DNA of 45,811 nucleotides, taken from an uncultured Clostridia bacterium (GTDB taxonomy: Bacteria; Bacillota; Clostridia; Christensenellales; Aristaeellaceae). Position numbers and translations under genes: made by a program. The DNA lies in contig CAMFCQ010000013.1 of the NCBI GenBank assembly GCA_945948915.1, positions 1 through 45,811 on the forward strand, in the 5' to 3' direction. Each line of letters starts with the position of its first letter. Position 1 is the first letter of the stretch. The notes under the pieces are model-generated. The model was not told where the DNA came from. It did no database searches and was given only the letters and a program-made list of their open reading frames with translations. Positions 1 through 9,126 of the stretch are shown piece by piece.

Positions 1-65
1 GGCTTTTCGGATAGTTTGTAAATTTTTTTTGCACCTACTTGACATAAAGGGACGAACTGGGCAGA

Positions 66-575
66 GTGGTGATTCCCAAGGAAATACGGCGGACCCTCCG
101 CATTCGGGAGGGCGACCCGCTGGAAATCTACACGGATAAGGATGGAGAAGTGATCCTCAAGAAGTATTCGCCGATTGGGGAGATTTCAAACTTTGCAAAG
201 GATTACACCGAATCGCTGTTTCGGTCGCTGGGGCACATCGCGTGCATCACAGACAAGGACATGATCGTCTCGGCCAGCGGTGTTTCGCGCAAGGAGCTTT
301 GGGAAAAGCCGATCAGCCGGGACCTGGAGCAGGCGATCCAGAGCCGTCAGGTGGTCACGGCCAACCGGGGTAGCGGCACGCGCATGGTGCCTGTGACCAG
401 CGAAGAGGATGCGCAGGCGTACACGGCGCAGGTCATCTGCCCGATCATCGCGGACGGCGAGTCGATCGGCGCGGTGGTGCTCCTGTCGCGCGAGCCTGCG
501 GCCAGGATGGGCGACACGGAGCTCAAGGTCGCGGAGACGACGGCCAGCATCGTGGGCCGGCAGATGGAGCAGTAA
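66..575 (+). CDS. spoVT: Stage V sporulation protein T (SpoVT), 5' end missing or rearranged
   Basis: AbrB-family transcription factor that tunes late forespore gene expression in spore formers. The readable protein has the swapped-hairpin AbrB DNA-binding domain (VIPKEIRRTLRIREGDPLEIY, then GEVILKKYSP) followed by a GAF-like C-terminal domain ending in ARQMEQ-like VGRQMEQ. Homology in frame begins at about base 51 (DELGRV), but the next upstream codon triplets run into a TAA at 45-47, so the usual start MKATGIVRRI is absent. The listed GTG is only the first possible start inside the domain. Known SpoVT is about 178 residues, so 10-13 residues are lost. Bases 1-50 are AT-rich and do not encode the missing end in any frame. 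The likeliest cause is a contig edge or misassembly; a real rearrangement is possible. Confidence 0.85.
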   Translation: MVIPKEIRRTLRIREGDPLEIYTDKDGEVILKKYSPIGEISNFAKDYTESLFRSLGHIACITDKDMIVSASGVSRKELWEKPISRDLEQAIQSRQVVTANRGSGTRMVPVTSEEDAQAYTAQVICPIIADGESIGAVVLLSREPAARMGDTELKVAETTASIVGRQMEQ

Positions 576-588
576 TGCATCATAAGGA

Positions 589-617
589 GGATTGCCGCGG
601 CGCGGTGATCCTTTTTT
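589..617 (+). terminator. Intrinsic terminator after spoVT
   Basis: A 10-bp stem (GGATTGCCGC with GCGGTGATCC, two wobble pairs) with a 3-base loop is followed by six T. It lies 14 bases after the spoVT stop codon. Confidence 0.75.
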
Positions 618-695
618 CATCTCTCGTTTGCTCTTGCAGCGGACGTCTGCTGTGCAGGCACAGAAAAACGCTGTGCGGTGTTTTGCGGATTTGGG

Positions 696-723
696 TTGAA
701 GAATGCCGCTTTTTTGGTATAAT
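696..723 (+). promoter_or_regulatory. Sigma-A type promoter of the rfb operon
   Basis: TTGAAG, 16-base spacer, then a perfect TATAAT at 718-723, about 40 bases ahead of rfbA. Confidence 0.7.
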
Positions 724-764
724 GGAAACGAAGCATATATACCGAAAGGAATCTGTAAAGCATC

Positions 765-1652
765 ATGAAAGGCATCATTCTTGCGGGCGGTGCCGGAACC
801 CGGCTGTATCCGTTGACGATGGTGACGAGCAAGCAGCTTCTGCCCGTCTACGACAAACCCATGATCTACTATCCGCTGTCCACGCTCATGCTGGCGGGCA
901 TCAAGGATATCCTGATCATCTCCACGCCGGAGGATACGCCGCGGTTTGAGCACCTGCTGGGCGACGGCAGCCAGTTCGGCGTCAGTCTCAGCTATCAGGT
1001 ACAGCCGAGCCCGGACGGCCTGGCGCAGGCCTTCCTGCTGGGCGAAGACTTCATTGGGGACGACGCCTGCGCGATGGTGCTGGGCGACAACATTTTCTAC
1101 GGCAACGGCTTCTCCAGAATCCTGCGTGCGGCGGTGGCCAACGCGGAGGAAAACGCCCGCGCGACGGTGTTCGGCTATTATGTGACCGATCCTGAGCGCT
1201 TTGGCGTGGTGGAGTTTGATGCGGACGGCCACGTGGTTTCCGTGGAGGAGAAGCCCCGGAGCCCAAAGAGCAATTACGCGGTGACGGGCTTGTATTTCTA
1301 TCCCCGGGGCGTTTCCGCGATGGCGAAGGACGTAAAGCCGTCCGCACGCGGCGAGCTGGAGATCACGACGCTCAATGCGATGTATCTTGAGGAGAGGGCG
1401 CTGGATGTGCAGCTGCTGGGCCGAGGCTTTGCGTGGCTGGACACCGGCACGATGGACAGTCTTGTGGAGGCAGCGGATTTCGTGCGCATGGTGGAAAAGC
1501 GCCAGGGCATCAAAATCAGCGCGCCGGAGGAAATCGCCTATAAAAACGGCTGGATCACCAGGGACAAGCTGCTTGAGAGCGCACAGCGCTACGGCAAGAG
1601 CCCGTACGGCGCGCATCTCAAGGCAGTAGTGGAAGGCAGGGTGCGTTACTGA
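765..1652 (+). CDS. rfbA: Glucose-1-phosphate thymidylyltransferase
   Basis: First enzyme of dTDP-L-rhamnose synthesis: joins glucose-1-phosphate and dTTP to give dTDP-glucose in the cytoplasm. The N-terminus [18 protein letters not shown] is the nucleotidyltransferase signature, followed by [25 protein letters not shown]. The 295-residue length is standard for RmlA. A GAAAGGA ribosome site sits slightly far upstream of the ATG. Its stop codon shares one base with the rfbC start, so the two are translationally linked. It opens the four-gene operon rfbA-rfbC-rfbB-rfbD, whose product feeds rhamnose-containing cell-wall or surface polysaccharide. Confidence 0.97.
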   Translation: MKGIILAGGAGTRLYPLTMVTSKQLLPVYDKPMIYYPLSTLMLAGIKDILIISTPEDTPRFEHLLGDGSQFGVSLSYQVQPSPDGLAQAFLLGEDFIGDDACAMVLGDNIFYGNGFSRILRAAVANAEENARATVFGYYVTDPERFGVVEFDADGHVVSVEEKPRSPKSNYAVTGLYFYPRGVSAMAKDVKPSARGELEITTLNAMYLEERALDVQLLGRGFAWLDTGTMDSLVEAADFVRMVEKRQGIKISAPEEIAYKNGWITRDKLLESAQRYGKSPYGAHLKAVVEGRVRY

Positions 1653-2209
1653 TGAAGAGAATCGAGACAGCACTGCCGGGCGTGTGCATCGTCGAGCCGC
1701 AGGTGTTCGGCGATCATCGCGGGTATTTCATGGAGACGTATTCCACAAAGACCTTTGCGGACATCGGCATCACCAACGCGTTTGTGCAGGACAACCAGTC
1801 CTTCACGGCGCAGAAGGGCACGCTGCGCGGCATCCATTTCCAGAACGCGCCCATGGCGCAGGCCAAGCTGGTGCGCGTGACGCGAGGCGCGGTGCTCGAC
1901 GTGGCGGTCGATCTGCGCTGCGGCAGCCCGACGTATAGGCAGTGGGTCGGCGTGGAGCTGTCCGCCGAGAACAAGCGCATGCTGTTCATCCCGCGCGGCT
2001 TCGGCCACGGGTTTGTGACGCTGACGGACGACGTGGAGTTCTGCTACAAGGTGGACAACCTGTACAGCCGTGAATGCGACCGCGGCATCCGCTTTTGCGA
2101 TCCGTCCATCGGCGTTCAGTGGGGCGTGGAGAACCCGATCCTCTCTGAAAAGGACGCGAATTCCCCGATGCTGGCGGATTCGGACTGCAATTTTACATAT
2201 GGGGAATGA
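1652..2209 (+). CDS. rfbC: dTDP-4-dehydrorhamnose 3,5-epimerase
   Basis: Third step of dTDP-rhamnose synthesis: epimerises C3 and C5 of dTDP-4-keto-6-deoxyglucose. RmlC cupin fold; the segment FVQDNQSFTAQKGTLRGIHFQ contains the conserved catalytic histidine (RGIHFQ), and FIPRGFGHGF is typical of the family. At 185 residues it is full length. The ATG overlaps the rfbA stop by one base and there is a 39-base gap to rfbB, so it is an internal gene of the operon. Confidence 0.97.
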   Translation: MKRIETALPGVCIVEPQVFGDHRGYFMETYSTKTFADIGITNAFVQDNQSFTAQKGTLRGIHFQNAPMAQAKLVRVTRGAVLDVAVDLRCGSPTYRQWVGVELSAENKRMLFIPRGFGHGFVTLTDDVEFCYKVDNLYSRECDRGIRFCDPSIGVQWGVENPILSEKDANSPMLADSDCNFTYGE

Positions 2210-2248
2210 CGCTGCCTTCAGCGCCTTTCCTGATTTGCGGAGGACAGC

Positions 2249-3268
2249 ATGACGATTATCGTAACCGGCGGCGCCGGCTTTATCGGCTCCAACTTCATCT
2301 TTCACATGCTGGGAAAATACCCGGCTTACCGCATCATCTGCCTGGACAAGCTGACCTATGCGGGCAACCTCTCGACGCTCAGGTCCGTGATGGACAATCC
2401 CAATTTCCGCTTTGTGAAGGCGGACATCTGCGACCGCGAGGCGGTGGAGCGGCTCTTTGAGGAGGAGCACCCGGACATCGTCGTGAACTTCGCGGCGGAG
2501 AGCCATGTGGACCGCTCCATCGAGAACCCCGGCGTATTCCTGCAGACGAACATCCTGGGCACGCAGGTGCTCATGGACGCGTGCCGCAGATACGGCATCA
2601 CACGCTATCATCAGGTGTCCACCGACGAGGTCTACGGCGATCTGCCGCTTGACCGGCCCGATCTGTTCTTCACCGAGGAGACGCCGATTCACACGTCCAG
2701 CCCGTATTCCAGCTCCAAGGCCGGCGCCGATCTGCTGGTGCTGGCGTATTACCGCACCTACGGCCTGCCGGTGACGGTCTCCCGCTGCTCCAACAACTAC
2801 GGCCCGTATCACTTCCCGGAGAAGCTGATCCCGCTGATGATCGCCAACTGCCTGAATGACAGGCCGCTGCCGGTGTACGGCAAGGGCGAAAACGTGCGCG
2901 ACTGGCTGTACGTGGAGGATCACTGCAAGGCGATCGACCTGATCCTTCACAAGGGCCGCGTGGGCGAGGTCTACAACATCGGCGGCCACAACGAGATGCG
3001 CAACATCGACATCGTAAAGCTCATCTGCAAAACGCTGGGCAAGCCGGAGAGCCTCATCACCTACGTCACCGACCGCAAGGGCCACGACATGCGCTACGCG
3101 ATCGACCCGACGAAGATTCACAATGAGCTGGGCTGGCTGCCGGAGACGAGGTTTGCCGACGGCATCCAGAAGACGATTGCCTGGTATCTTGAGCATCGGG
3201 ACTGGTGGGAGGAGATCATCTCCGGCGAATACCAGAACTACTATGAGAAGATGTACGGGAACCGCTGA
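2249..3268 (+). CDS. rfbB: dTDP-glucose 4,6-dehydratase
   Basis: Second step of the dTDP-rhamnose pathway, an NAD-dependent dehydration of dTDP-glucose. Extended short-chain dehydrogenase: the Rossmann glycine motif GGAGFIGSNF is at the N-terminus, the catalytic STDEVYG block near residue 130, and the Tyr-Lys pair in YSSSKAGAD near residue 155. CSNNYGPYHFPEKLIPLMI is characteristic of RmlB. Length 339 is normal. A good AGGA ribosome site precedes the ATG. Confidence 0.97.
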   Translation: MTIIVTGGAGFIGSNFIFHMLGKYPAYRIICLDKLTYAGNLSTLRSVMDNPNFRFVKADICDREAVERLFEEEHPDIVVNFAAESHVDRSIENPGVFLQTNILGTQVLMDACRRYGITRYHQVSTDEVYGDLPLDRPDLFFTEETPIHTSSPYSSSKAGADLLVLAYYRTYGLPVTVSRCSNNYGPYHFPEKLIPLMIANCLNDRPLPVYGKGENVRDWLYVEDHCKAIDLILHKGRVGEVYNIGGHNEMRNIDIVKLICKTLGKPESLITYVTDRKGHDMRYAIDPTKIHNELGWLPETRFADGIQKTIAWYLEHRDWWEEIISGEYQNYYEKMYGNR

Positions 3269-3286
3269 GCGGCGGACAGGAGAGCT

Positions 3287-4192
3287 ATGAAGGTATTGGT
3301 TACAGGCGTCTGCGGCCAGCTGGGCCATGACGTTGTCAACGAGCTGATCCGTCGCGGACATGAGGCGATCGGCAGTGATATCGCGCCGCTGTATGCGGGC
3401 GCGGACGACGGCACGGCGGTGACGCGCGCACCGTATGCACAGATGGACATCACCGACGCGCAGGCCGTTGCCCGCGTGCTCTCTGAAGCCCGGCCGGACG
3501 CGGTCATTCACTGCGCAGCCTTTACGGCGGTGGACGCGGCGGAGGACAATGAGGACAAGGTACGCGCCATCAATGCGGGCGGCACGAGGAACATTGCCAG
3601 GGTCTGCAAAGCGCTCGGCTGCAAAATGATGTACATCTCCACGGACTACATTTTTGACGGCAGGGGCGAGACGCCGTGGACGCCGGATTGTACCGACTAC
3701 GCGCCGCTGTCCGTCTACGGGCGGACGAAGCTGGAGGGCGAGCTGGCCGTGCGCGAGCTGGTGGAGAAGTTCTTCATCGTGCGCATCGCCTGGGTCTTCG
3801 GCGTCAACGGAAAAAACTTCATCAGGACGATGCTCAGTCTGGGGCAGAAGCATGAGAGCCTGCGCGTGGTCTGCGACCAGATCGGCACGCCGACGTACAC
3901 GCTGGATCTTTCACGCCTGCTGGCAGACATGATCGAGTCCGAGAAATACGGCGTGTACCATGCGACCAACGAGGGCGGGTACATCTCCTGGGCGGATTTT
4001 GCCAGGGAGATCTTCCGTCAGGCGGGCATGGCGACGCAAGTTGTGCCGGTGACCACCAGCGCGTACGGCCTGTCAAAGGCGGCTCGGCCGCTGAACAGCC
4101 GTCTGGACAAATCGAAGCTGACCCGGAACGGCTTTGCACCGCTGCCCGCATGGCAGGACGCGCTGAGCCGCTACCTCAGAGAGATCATGTAA
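3287..4192 (+). CDS. rfbD: dTDP-4-dehydrorhamnose reductase
   Basis: Last step of dTDP-L-rhamnose synthesis: NAD(P)H reduction of the 4-keto group. RmlD-type short-chain dehydrogenase with MKVLVTGVCGQLGHDV at the N-terminus (GxxGQLG), HCAAFTAVDAAE, the substrate segment STDYIFDG and the YGRTKLEGE Tyr-Lys site. Full length at 301 residues. It starts 18 bases after rfbB and closes the operon, with an intrinsic terminator immediately downstream. Confidence 0.96.
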   Translation: MKVLVTGVCGQLGHDVVNELIRRGHEAIGSDIAPLYAGADDGTAVTRAPYAQMDITDAQAVARVLSEARPDAVIHCAAFTAVDAAEDNEDKVRAINAGGTRNIARVCKALGCKMMYISTDYIFDGRGETPWTPDCTDYAPLSVYGRTKLEGELAVRELVEKFFIVRIAWVFGVNGKNFIRTMLSLGQKHESLRVVCDQIGTPTYTLDLSRLLADMIESEKYGVYHATNEGGYISWADFAREIFRQAGMATQVVPVTTSAYGLSKAARPLNSRLDKSKLTRNGFAPLPAWQDALSRYLREIM

Positions 4193-4199
4193 AAACAAG

Positions 4200-4227
4200 C
4201 GCTCTTTATGGTCGAAGAGCGTTTTTT
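4200..4227 (+). terminator. Intrinsic terminator after rfbD
   Basis: CGCTCTT and AAGAGCG form a 7-bp stem with an 8-base loop followed by six T. It separates the rfb operon from the mannosidase gene, which then has its own ribosome site. Confidence 0.8.
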
Positions 4228-4245
4228 GAAAGAGGTGCATACAGG

Positions 4246-7200
4246 ATGAAACCCGAGTGGAAGGACCGCGTGCGGCGCTGGATGGCTGTGCTCGAGAAGG
4301 AGTTCTACGAGCCGCTTGGCGAAATCGCGCTCGAGGGCTTTGAGACGGCGCAGATGCTTGCGCCCGAGGAAGCGGAGACGCGCGATTTTGCGCCAATGAA
4401 GCCCGGAACGGCCTGGGGCTGCAAGTGGCATTACTGCTGGATGCGCGGCGAGATCGTGCTGCCTGAGCGGGCGGCGGGTCAGCGCATCGTGATGGACCTT
4501 GAGCAGGGTGGCGAGGCGACGCTGTTTGTGAACGGCGAGGCGTTCGGCACGCGCCGCGCAGAGTGGGTGAGCGTACCGCATCACTACATCTGCGATCAGG
4601 TGCTGACCCTGAACGCGCAGCCGGGCCAGCGCTTCCATCTGCTGATGGAGGCCTATGCCGGGCACGATTATCCGGGCGAGCACAACGACGGCTGCGCGAC
4701 GGGCCCGGTGCGCCCTGGCGACTATTTGCCCGAGCCGGAGGACGTGCCGCGTCAGAGGATGGGCCGCAGCACGTTCGGCATCTGGCACGAGACGGCATAC
4801 CAGCTCTGGCTTGACCTGCGCACGATCGCGGATCTGCTGAAGGTGGAGGACAAGGATTCCCTGCGCGCGGCGGAGCTGGAGGAGGCGCTGGAGCGCTTCA
4901 CGCTGCTGGTGGACTTTGAGCAGCCGCGCGAGGGAAGGCTGGCGGATTATGCGCGGGCACGCGAGGCGATTTTGCCCGTGCTGGCCGCGCGCAACGGCAC
5001 GACCGCGCCGCGCATGGCGGCCATCGGCAACGCGCATCTTGACGTGTGCTGGCTGTGGCCATACCGGGAGACGCAGCGCAAGGTGGCACGTACGTTTGCC
5101 CAGCAGATTCGCCTGATGGACATGTACCCGGATTACAAGTTCCTCCAGAGTCAGCCGGAGACGTACAAGATCTGCAAGGAGCTGTATCCTGCGCTGTACG
5201 AGCGCATCAAGGAAAAGGTGCGCGCGGGCCAGTGGATCGCGGACGGCAGCATGTGGGTGGAGCCGGACACGAACATGACCTCCGGCGAATCGCTGATCCG
5301 CCAGATTGTGCACGGTAAGCGGTTCTATCGGGAGGAGTTCGGCGTGGACTGCCAGCTGCTGTGGCTTCCGGATACGTTCGGCTACAGCGCGGTGCTGCCG
5401 CAGATTCTGCGCGGCTGCGGGGTCAAATACCTGACGACGCAGAAGATCTTCTGGACGTACAACGGCAGCGATCCGTTCCCGTACCACTATTTTACCTGGC
5501 AGGGCATGGATGGCAGCGAGGTAACCAGCTTCCTGCACATGGACTACACCTCCCAAACAGACGCCCAGACGACGGTAAGCCGCTGGCGCAACCGCGTGCA
5601 GAAGCGGGACATCCACAATTTCCTGCTGCCGTTCGGCTACGGCGACGGCGGCGGCGGCCCGACCCGCGACCATATCGAGTTTGTCCGGCGCCAGAAGGAC
5701 CTGCAGGGCGCGCCGAGGATGACGTTTGAAGCGCCGCAGGTATTCTTTGAGGAATGCGCCAAAGACGGCGCGCCGAAGAACCGCTACGTGGGCGAATTGT
5801 ACTTCCAGTGCCATCGCGGCACCTACACCAGCCAGGCGGCCATCAAGCGCGGCAACCGCAAGAGCGAGCTGGCGCTGCGCGAGGCGGAGATGTGGAGCGC
5901 CGCGGCGGCGGACAGACAGCCCTATCCGCAGGCGCAGCTGGATCAGGCTTGGAAGGGCGTGCTGCTCAATCAGTTCCACGACATCCTGCCCGGCTCGAGC
6001 ATCGCGCGGGTGTACGAGGAAGCCAGAAAGCTCTACGGGGAAATCCTGGACAGCGCCGCGGCTATGACGCAGGCGGCGGCGAAGGCGCTGACGGACGGCG
6101 GCGCGGGCACGACGTACTTCAACTCCCTGAGCTGGAACCGCCGCGCGCTGGTGAAGCAGGACGGACGCTACGGCTTTGCCGTGCTGCCGCCGTGCGGATG
6201 GAGCGCGGAGGTTGACTTCAGCGCGCCGGCGCATCCGGTACAGCTCAGATTGCTGGAAGACGGCGGCGTCATCCTGAGCAACGGCCTGATCTCGGCGCAG
6301 CTCAACCGTCTGGGCGAGATGGTCGCCTGCGAGCATCAGGGCCGGCGCTGCATCGGCGGCAGGGGCAATGTGCTGAAGCTGTACAAGGACGTGCCTCGCC
6401 TGTATGACGCATGGGACATCGACAGCATGTACGATCAGCAGCCGGTTGATCTGGGCGAGGACGCGGCGCTGGAGATCGTCGAGGAGACGCCGTGGCGCTG
6501 CGCGTTGCGCGTGACGCGGCGGTTCGGCCAGTCGGTGCTGACGCAGGAAATCGCGCTTGAGGCGGACAGCTGCCGCATCGACTTCATCACGCATGCGGAT
6601 TGGCAGGAGACGCACCGCCTGCTCAAGGCGGCGTTTGAAACCGGCGTGCACGCGGACGAGGCGATCAACGAGATCCAGTTTGGCTTCGTCAGGCGGCCGA
6701 CGCACCGCAGCCGCCCCTACGACGCGGATCGCTTCGAGGTCTGCAACCATCGCTACACGGCGCTGTGCGACGAGAACCGCGGCGCGGCCGTGCTCAACGA
6801 GAGCAAGTACGGCGTGAGCGTGCTGGGCGACGAGATCGCGCTGACGCTGCTGCGCGCGGCAACCTGCCCGGACCTGAACGCCGACAAGGGCGAGCACGAC
6901 TTCACCTACAGCTACTATGTCTGGGACGGCCCGTTCATGGACAGCGGCGTGGTGCGCGCGGGCTATGAGCTCAATGTGCCGCTCACGCAGGCGGCGGGCA
7001 GCTGCCCGGCGCACAGCCTGATGCAGGTGGACGCGCCGAACGTCATCATCGACACGGTGAAGCTGGCTGAGGACGGCAGCGGCGACGTGATCGTGCGCCT
7101 GTACGAGAGCAAGCACGCGCAGACGGACGCGAGGCTGACGCTGGGCTTCCCGGCCGCGCAGGCCTATGAATGCGACATGCTGGAAAACCCGCAGCAGGAG

Positions 7201-7278
7201 CTGAACGTGGAAAGCGGCAGCGCGGCGCTTAAGCTGCGCGCGTTCGAGATCAAGACGGTCAGAATCAAACGGGCATAA
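4246..7278 (+). CDS. GH38 family alpha-mannosidase
   Basis: Retaining, metal-dependent hydrolase removing alpha-mannose from glycans or glycoconjugates. No signal peptide is visible, so action on imported oligosaccharides in the cytoplasm is likely. The catalytic domain carries the zinc-binding H264-x-D266 in AIGNAHLDVCWLWPYRET and the expected nucleophile D376 in WLPDTFGYSAVLPQI. FHDILPGSSI begins the helical middle domain, and the rest is the beta-sandwich part. At 1010 residues the length fits bacterial GH38. I chose the ATG at 4246 because AGAGG lies just upstream; the in-frame extension to 4150 would run through rfbD and the terminator. The gene is isolated, with terminators on both sides. 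The exact linkage specificity cannot be read. Confidence 0.93.
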   Translation: MKPEWKDRVRRWMAVLEKEFYEPLGEIALEGFETAQMLAPEEAETRDFAPMKPGTAWGCKWHYCWMRGEIVLPERAAGQRIVMDLEQGGEATLFVNGEAFGTRRAEWVSVPHHYICDQVLTLNAQPGQRFHLLMEAYAGHDYPGEHNDGCATGPVRPGDYLPEPEDVPRQRMGRSTFGIWHETAYQLWLDLRTIADLLKVEDKDSLRAAELEEALERFTLLVDFEQPREGRLADYARAREAILPVLAARNGTTAPRMAAIGNAHLDVCWLWPYRETQRKVARTFAQQIRLMDMYPDYKFLQSQPETYKICKELYPALYERIKEKVRAGQWIADGSMWVEPDTNMTSGESLIRQIVHGKRFYREEFGVDCQLLWLPDTFGYSAVLPQILRGCGVKYLTTQKIFWTYNGSDPFPYHYFTWQGMDGSEVTSFLHMDYTSQTDAQTTVSRWRNRVQKRDIHNFLLPFGYGDGGGGPTRDHIEFVRRQKDLQGAPRMTFEAPQVFFEECAKDGAPKNRYVGELYFQCHRGTYTSQAAIKRGNRKSELALREAEMWSAAAADRQPYPQAQLDQAWKGVLLNQFHDILPGSSIARVYEEARKLYGEILDSAAAMTQAAAKALTDGGAGTTYFNSLSWNRRALVKQDGRYGFAVLPPCGWSAEVDFSAPAHPVQLRLLEDGGVILSNGLISAQLNRLGEMVACEHQGRRCIGGRGNVLKLYKDVPRLYDAWDIDSMYDQQPVDLGEDAALEIVEETPWRCALRVTRRFGQSVLTQEIALEADSCRIDFITHADWQETHRLLKAAFETGVHADEAINEIQFGFVRRPTHRSRPYDADRFEVCNHRYTALCDENRGAAVLNESKYGVSVLGDEIALTLLRAATCPDLNADKGEHDFTYSYYVWDGPFMDSGVVRAGYELNVPLTQAAGSCPAHSLMQVDAPNVIIDTVKLAEDGSGDVIVRLYESKHAQTDARLTLGFPAAQAYECDMLENPQQELNVESGSAALKLRAFEIKTVRIKRA

Positions 7279-7288
7279 ACGAATCAAA

Positions 7289-7316
7289 ATCCGCCCCGGC
7301 TTGAGCCGGGGCGGAT
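7289..7316. terminator. Strong bidirectional hairpin between mannosidase and eutH
   Basis: A perfect 12-bp stem, ATCCGCCCCGGC with its complement, around a TTGA loop. AAAA precedes it and a short T-containing tail follows, so it can end transcription from both convergent sides. Confidence 0.8.
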
Positions 7317-7341
7317 TGCTATGCGCCGAAGAGCTGCAAAT

Positions 7342-7401
7342 GCGCGAAGCGAAGAAGGGTCAAGGGATGAAATCCCTTGCAGGGTTTGGGCGGCAACCCA
7401 A
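7342..7401 (+). repeat. Hairpin repeat family, copy A
   Basis: Head GCGCGAAGCGAAGAAGGG, then hairpin 1 (CAAGGGAT-GAA-ATCCCTTG, 7361-7379), then hairpin 2 (TTGGG/CCCAA around a GC-rich loop). It lies between the mannosidase terminator and the 3' end of eutH; its tail ends three bases from the eutH stop codon. Shortest copy of the family. Confidence 0.8.
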
Positions 7402-7403
7402 TA

Positions 7404-8483
7404 TCATGCAGCTTTGTTCGTGTCCCGCCGCGTCATCGCCAGCGCGAGGACGACGCCCACGGCGCAGCCCAGCAGCTTGGACAGCAGCAGAGGCACGGCC
7501 ATCTCAGGCTCGGCGCTGAGGGCAAAGCCCAGGTGCGCGGAAAACGCGGACGCGCCGCAGACCACGGACGCGCCGCAGAGCACCTTGCCGCGGTTGTCCA
7601 TGCGGGGGATCATCGCCAGCGCGGGCGTGACGCTGACCAGACCGATCAGCAGGCCGGTGGTGCTCACCTCATTGAGCCCGGTGCGCTCGCCGATCCACCG
7701 GAACGGCGCCTTCATCAGCCGCTGCACCATCTCCGCCAGGGGCATGCTGCCGAGCATGACGATGCCGATGGCGCAGACAGTCTCCATCGCCTCGGTCAGG
7801 GGCGTGAGGTTTTTGAGGGGACAGAAGCCCGTCATATACTGGATGGCGCCGAGCGTCAGGCCGAGGCTGGCAAGCGCCTGCACCCCCTTGGCGAACACGC
7901 TGAACCCGCGCACGACGGCCTGCGGCGCCTTGATCAGCCCGACGAACAGCGCCGCGGAGATCAGCAGAATGGGCAGGGTGTGAAAGAGGATCGTACCGGC
8001 GGACAGGCCGAAGGCCAGACCGCCGGCCAGAATGCCCGCCGGCATGGAGGCGAGCCCCAGCAGGACGCCCCGCGTGAAGAAGGGACGATCCTGCGCGCGC
8101 ACCGCGCCGAGCCCGACCGGAATGGTGAAGACGATGGTGCAGCCGAAGATGGCGGAGACGATGATGCCGGAGAACCGGCCGATCATCGGGTCGGCAGCCA
8201 GGTCCATGGACATCTGGTAGCCGCCCATGTCGATGGCCAGCATGCTGCCGAAGACGCCCGGATCGAGGCCGAGCGCTGAGAACAGCGGAACGACGATGTG
8301 ACCCAGGCCCTGCGAGAGCGCCGGGGCCAGGCAGATGATGCCCGCCATGGACAATCCGATGGGGCCGAGCAGACGGAAAGCCTCCTCAAACCGCGCACCA
8401 TAGCCAAAGCGGTTGCCAAGCATGTGATCCATGCCGCCGATGACCGCGCCGACAGCCATCACATAGAGAATGATCTGGTTCAT
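7404..8483 (-). CDS. eutH: EutH family ethanolamine permease
   Basis: Integral membrane protein of the EutH family, which brings ethanolamine across the membrane. About ten hydrophobic segments are visible. Family-like blocks are GLSMAGIICLAPALSQGLGHIVVPLF, SMLAIDMGGYQMSMDLA, TIVFTIPVGLGAV and IPRMDNRGKVLCGASVVCGASAFSAHLGFA. At 359 residues it is slightly shorter than the E. coli protein (about 400). No ammonia-lyase or microcompartment genes are in the window, so it stands apart from a eut operon. It lies 21 bases downstream of a histidine phosphatase gene and probably shares its promoter. An AAGGAAG ribosome site precedes the ATG. Function as an ethanolamine carrier is by homology. Confidence 0.85.
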   Translation of the reverse strand: MNQIILYVMAVGAVIGGMDHMLGNRFGYGARFEEAFRLLGPIGLSMAGIICLAPALSQGLGHIVVPLFSALGLDPGVFGSMLAIDMGGYQMSMDLAADPMIGRFSGIIVSAIFGCTIVFTIPVGLGAVRAQDRPFFTRGVLLGLASMPAGILAGGLAFGLSAGTILFHTLPILLISAALFVGLIKAPQAVVRGFSVFAKGVQALASLGLTLGAIQYMTGFCPLKNLTPLTEAMETVCAIGIVMLGSMPLAEMVQRLMKAPFRWIGERTGLNEVSTTGLLIGLVSVTPALAMIPRMDNRGKVLCGASVVCGASAFSAHLGFALSAEPEMAVPLLLSKLLGCAVGVVLALAMTRRDTNKAA

Positions 8484-8504
8484 GATGCGTGTACTTCCTT
8501 ATGC

Positions 8505-9095
8505 TTAGCGGTGGACGGAGAGCTCCCTGACCTGCCAGACGCCGCTCGTACGCTCCAGCAGGCTGACCGCCGCGTAATCATGGGGGATTTGCCTCTTTTC
8601 GCTCAGCGGACGGCCGAGCAGATCGCACAGCAGGAGCCGGTTGATGCCGGAGTGCGCGACGATGGCCGCGCAGCTTTCCGTGTGCGCATCGACATACGCG
8701 AGCGCGGCATGCGCCCGGGCAAGCCCCTGCGCGTCGCTCTCGCCGCCGGGCGGGCAGGAAAACCCGGTTCCCCGGACGAAGTACTGCGGATACTGCGCGC
8801 GGATCTGCTCAATGGGCAGGCCGTCCCACGCCCCGCCGTAGAGCTCGATGAGAGGATCAAGCACGTGAAGCGGCCTGCTGCCGGCGACGAGATCGGCGGT
8901 CTGCCGGGCGCGCAGCAGCGGGCTCGTGTAGACGGCTTCCAGCGGAAGCGCTGAGAAGAATTCTCCAAGCCTGCGCGCCTGCTCGAGTCCTTTTTCGCTC
9001 AGCGGCAGGTCGTTCTTCTGACCGAGACACATTTTTGCGCCGCCGGGGTAGTCCGGCAGCGCGTGACGTATCAGGTAAATCTGCTTTTCAGCCAT
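8505..9095 (-). CDS. Histidine phosphatase family protein (CobC-like)
   Basis: Cytoplasmic phosphatase of the phosphoglycerate mutase-like superfamily. The phosphohistidine motif is LIRHALPDY near residue 10 (an RHA instead of the usual RHG), the second catalytic histidine is in IVAHSGINRLLL, and YTSPLLRARQTADL is the conserved loop. At 196 residues it matches alpha-ribazole phosphatase (CobC/GpgP-like) proteins, but this superfamily is hard to assign. It is transcribed with eutH; ethanolamine lyase needs B12, so a role in cobalamin assembly would fit, though this is inference. The ATG at 9095 has GGAGAG six bases upstream, which decides it over the longer frame reaching 9179. Confidence 0.8.
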   Translation of the reverse strand: MAEKQIYLIRHALPDYPGGAKMCLGQKNDLPLSEKGLEQARRLGEFFSALPLEAVYTSPLLRARQTADLVAGSRPLHVLDPLIELYGGAWDGLPIEQIRAQYPQYFVRGTGFSCPPGGESDAQGLARAHAALAYVDAHTESCAAIVAHSGINRLLLCDLLGRPLSEKRQIPHDYAAVSLLERTSGVWQVRELSVHR

Positions 9096-9126
9096 AGGGT
9101 CGCTCTCCAACTCAGTTGATGGATGT

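Noticed and set aside
4171-7287. A minus-strand open frame of over 1000 codons antisense to the mannosidase gene
   Set aside because: The protein reads as a low-complexity, arginine/histidine/valine-rich shadow without motifs. High third-position GC keeps the antisense frame open; the plus-strand product has clear GH38 motifs.
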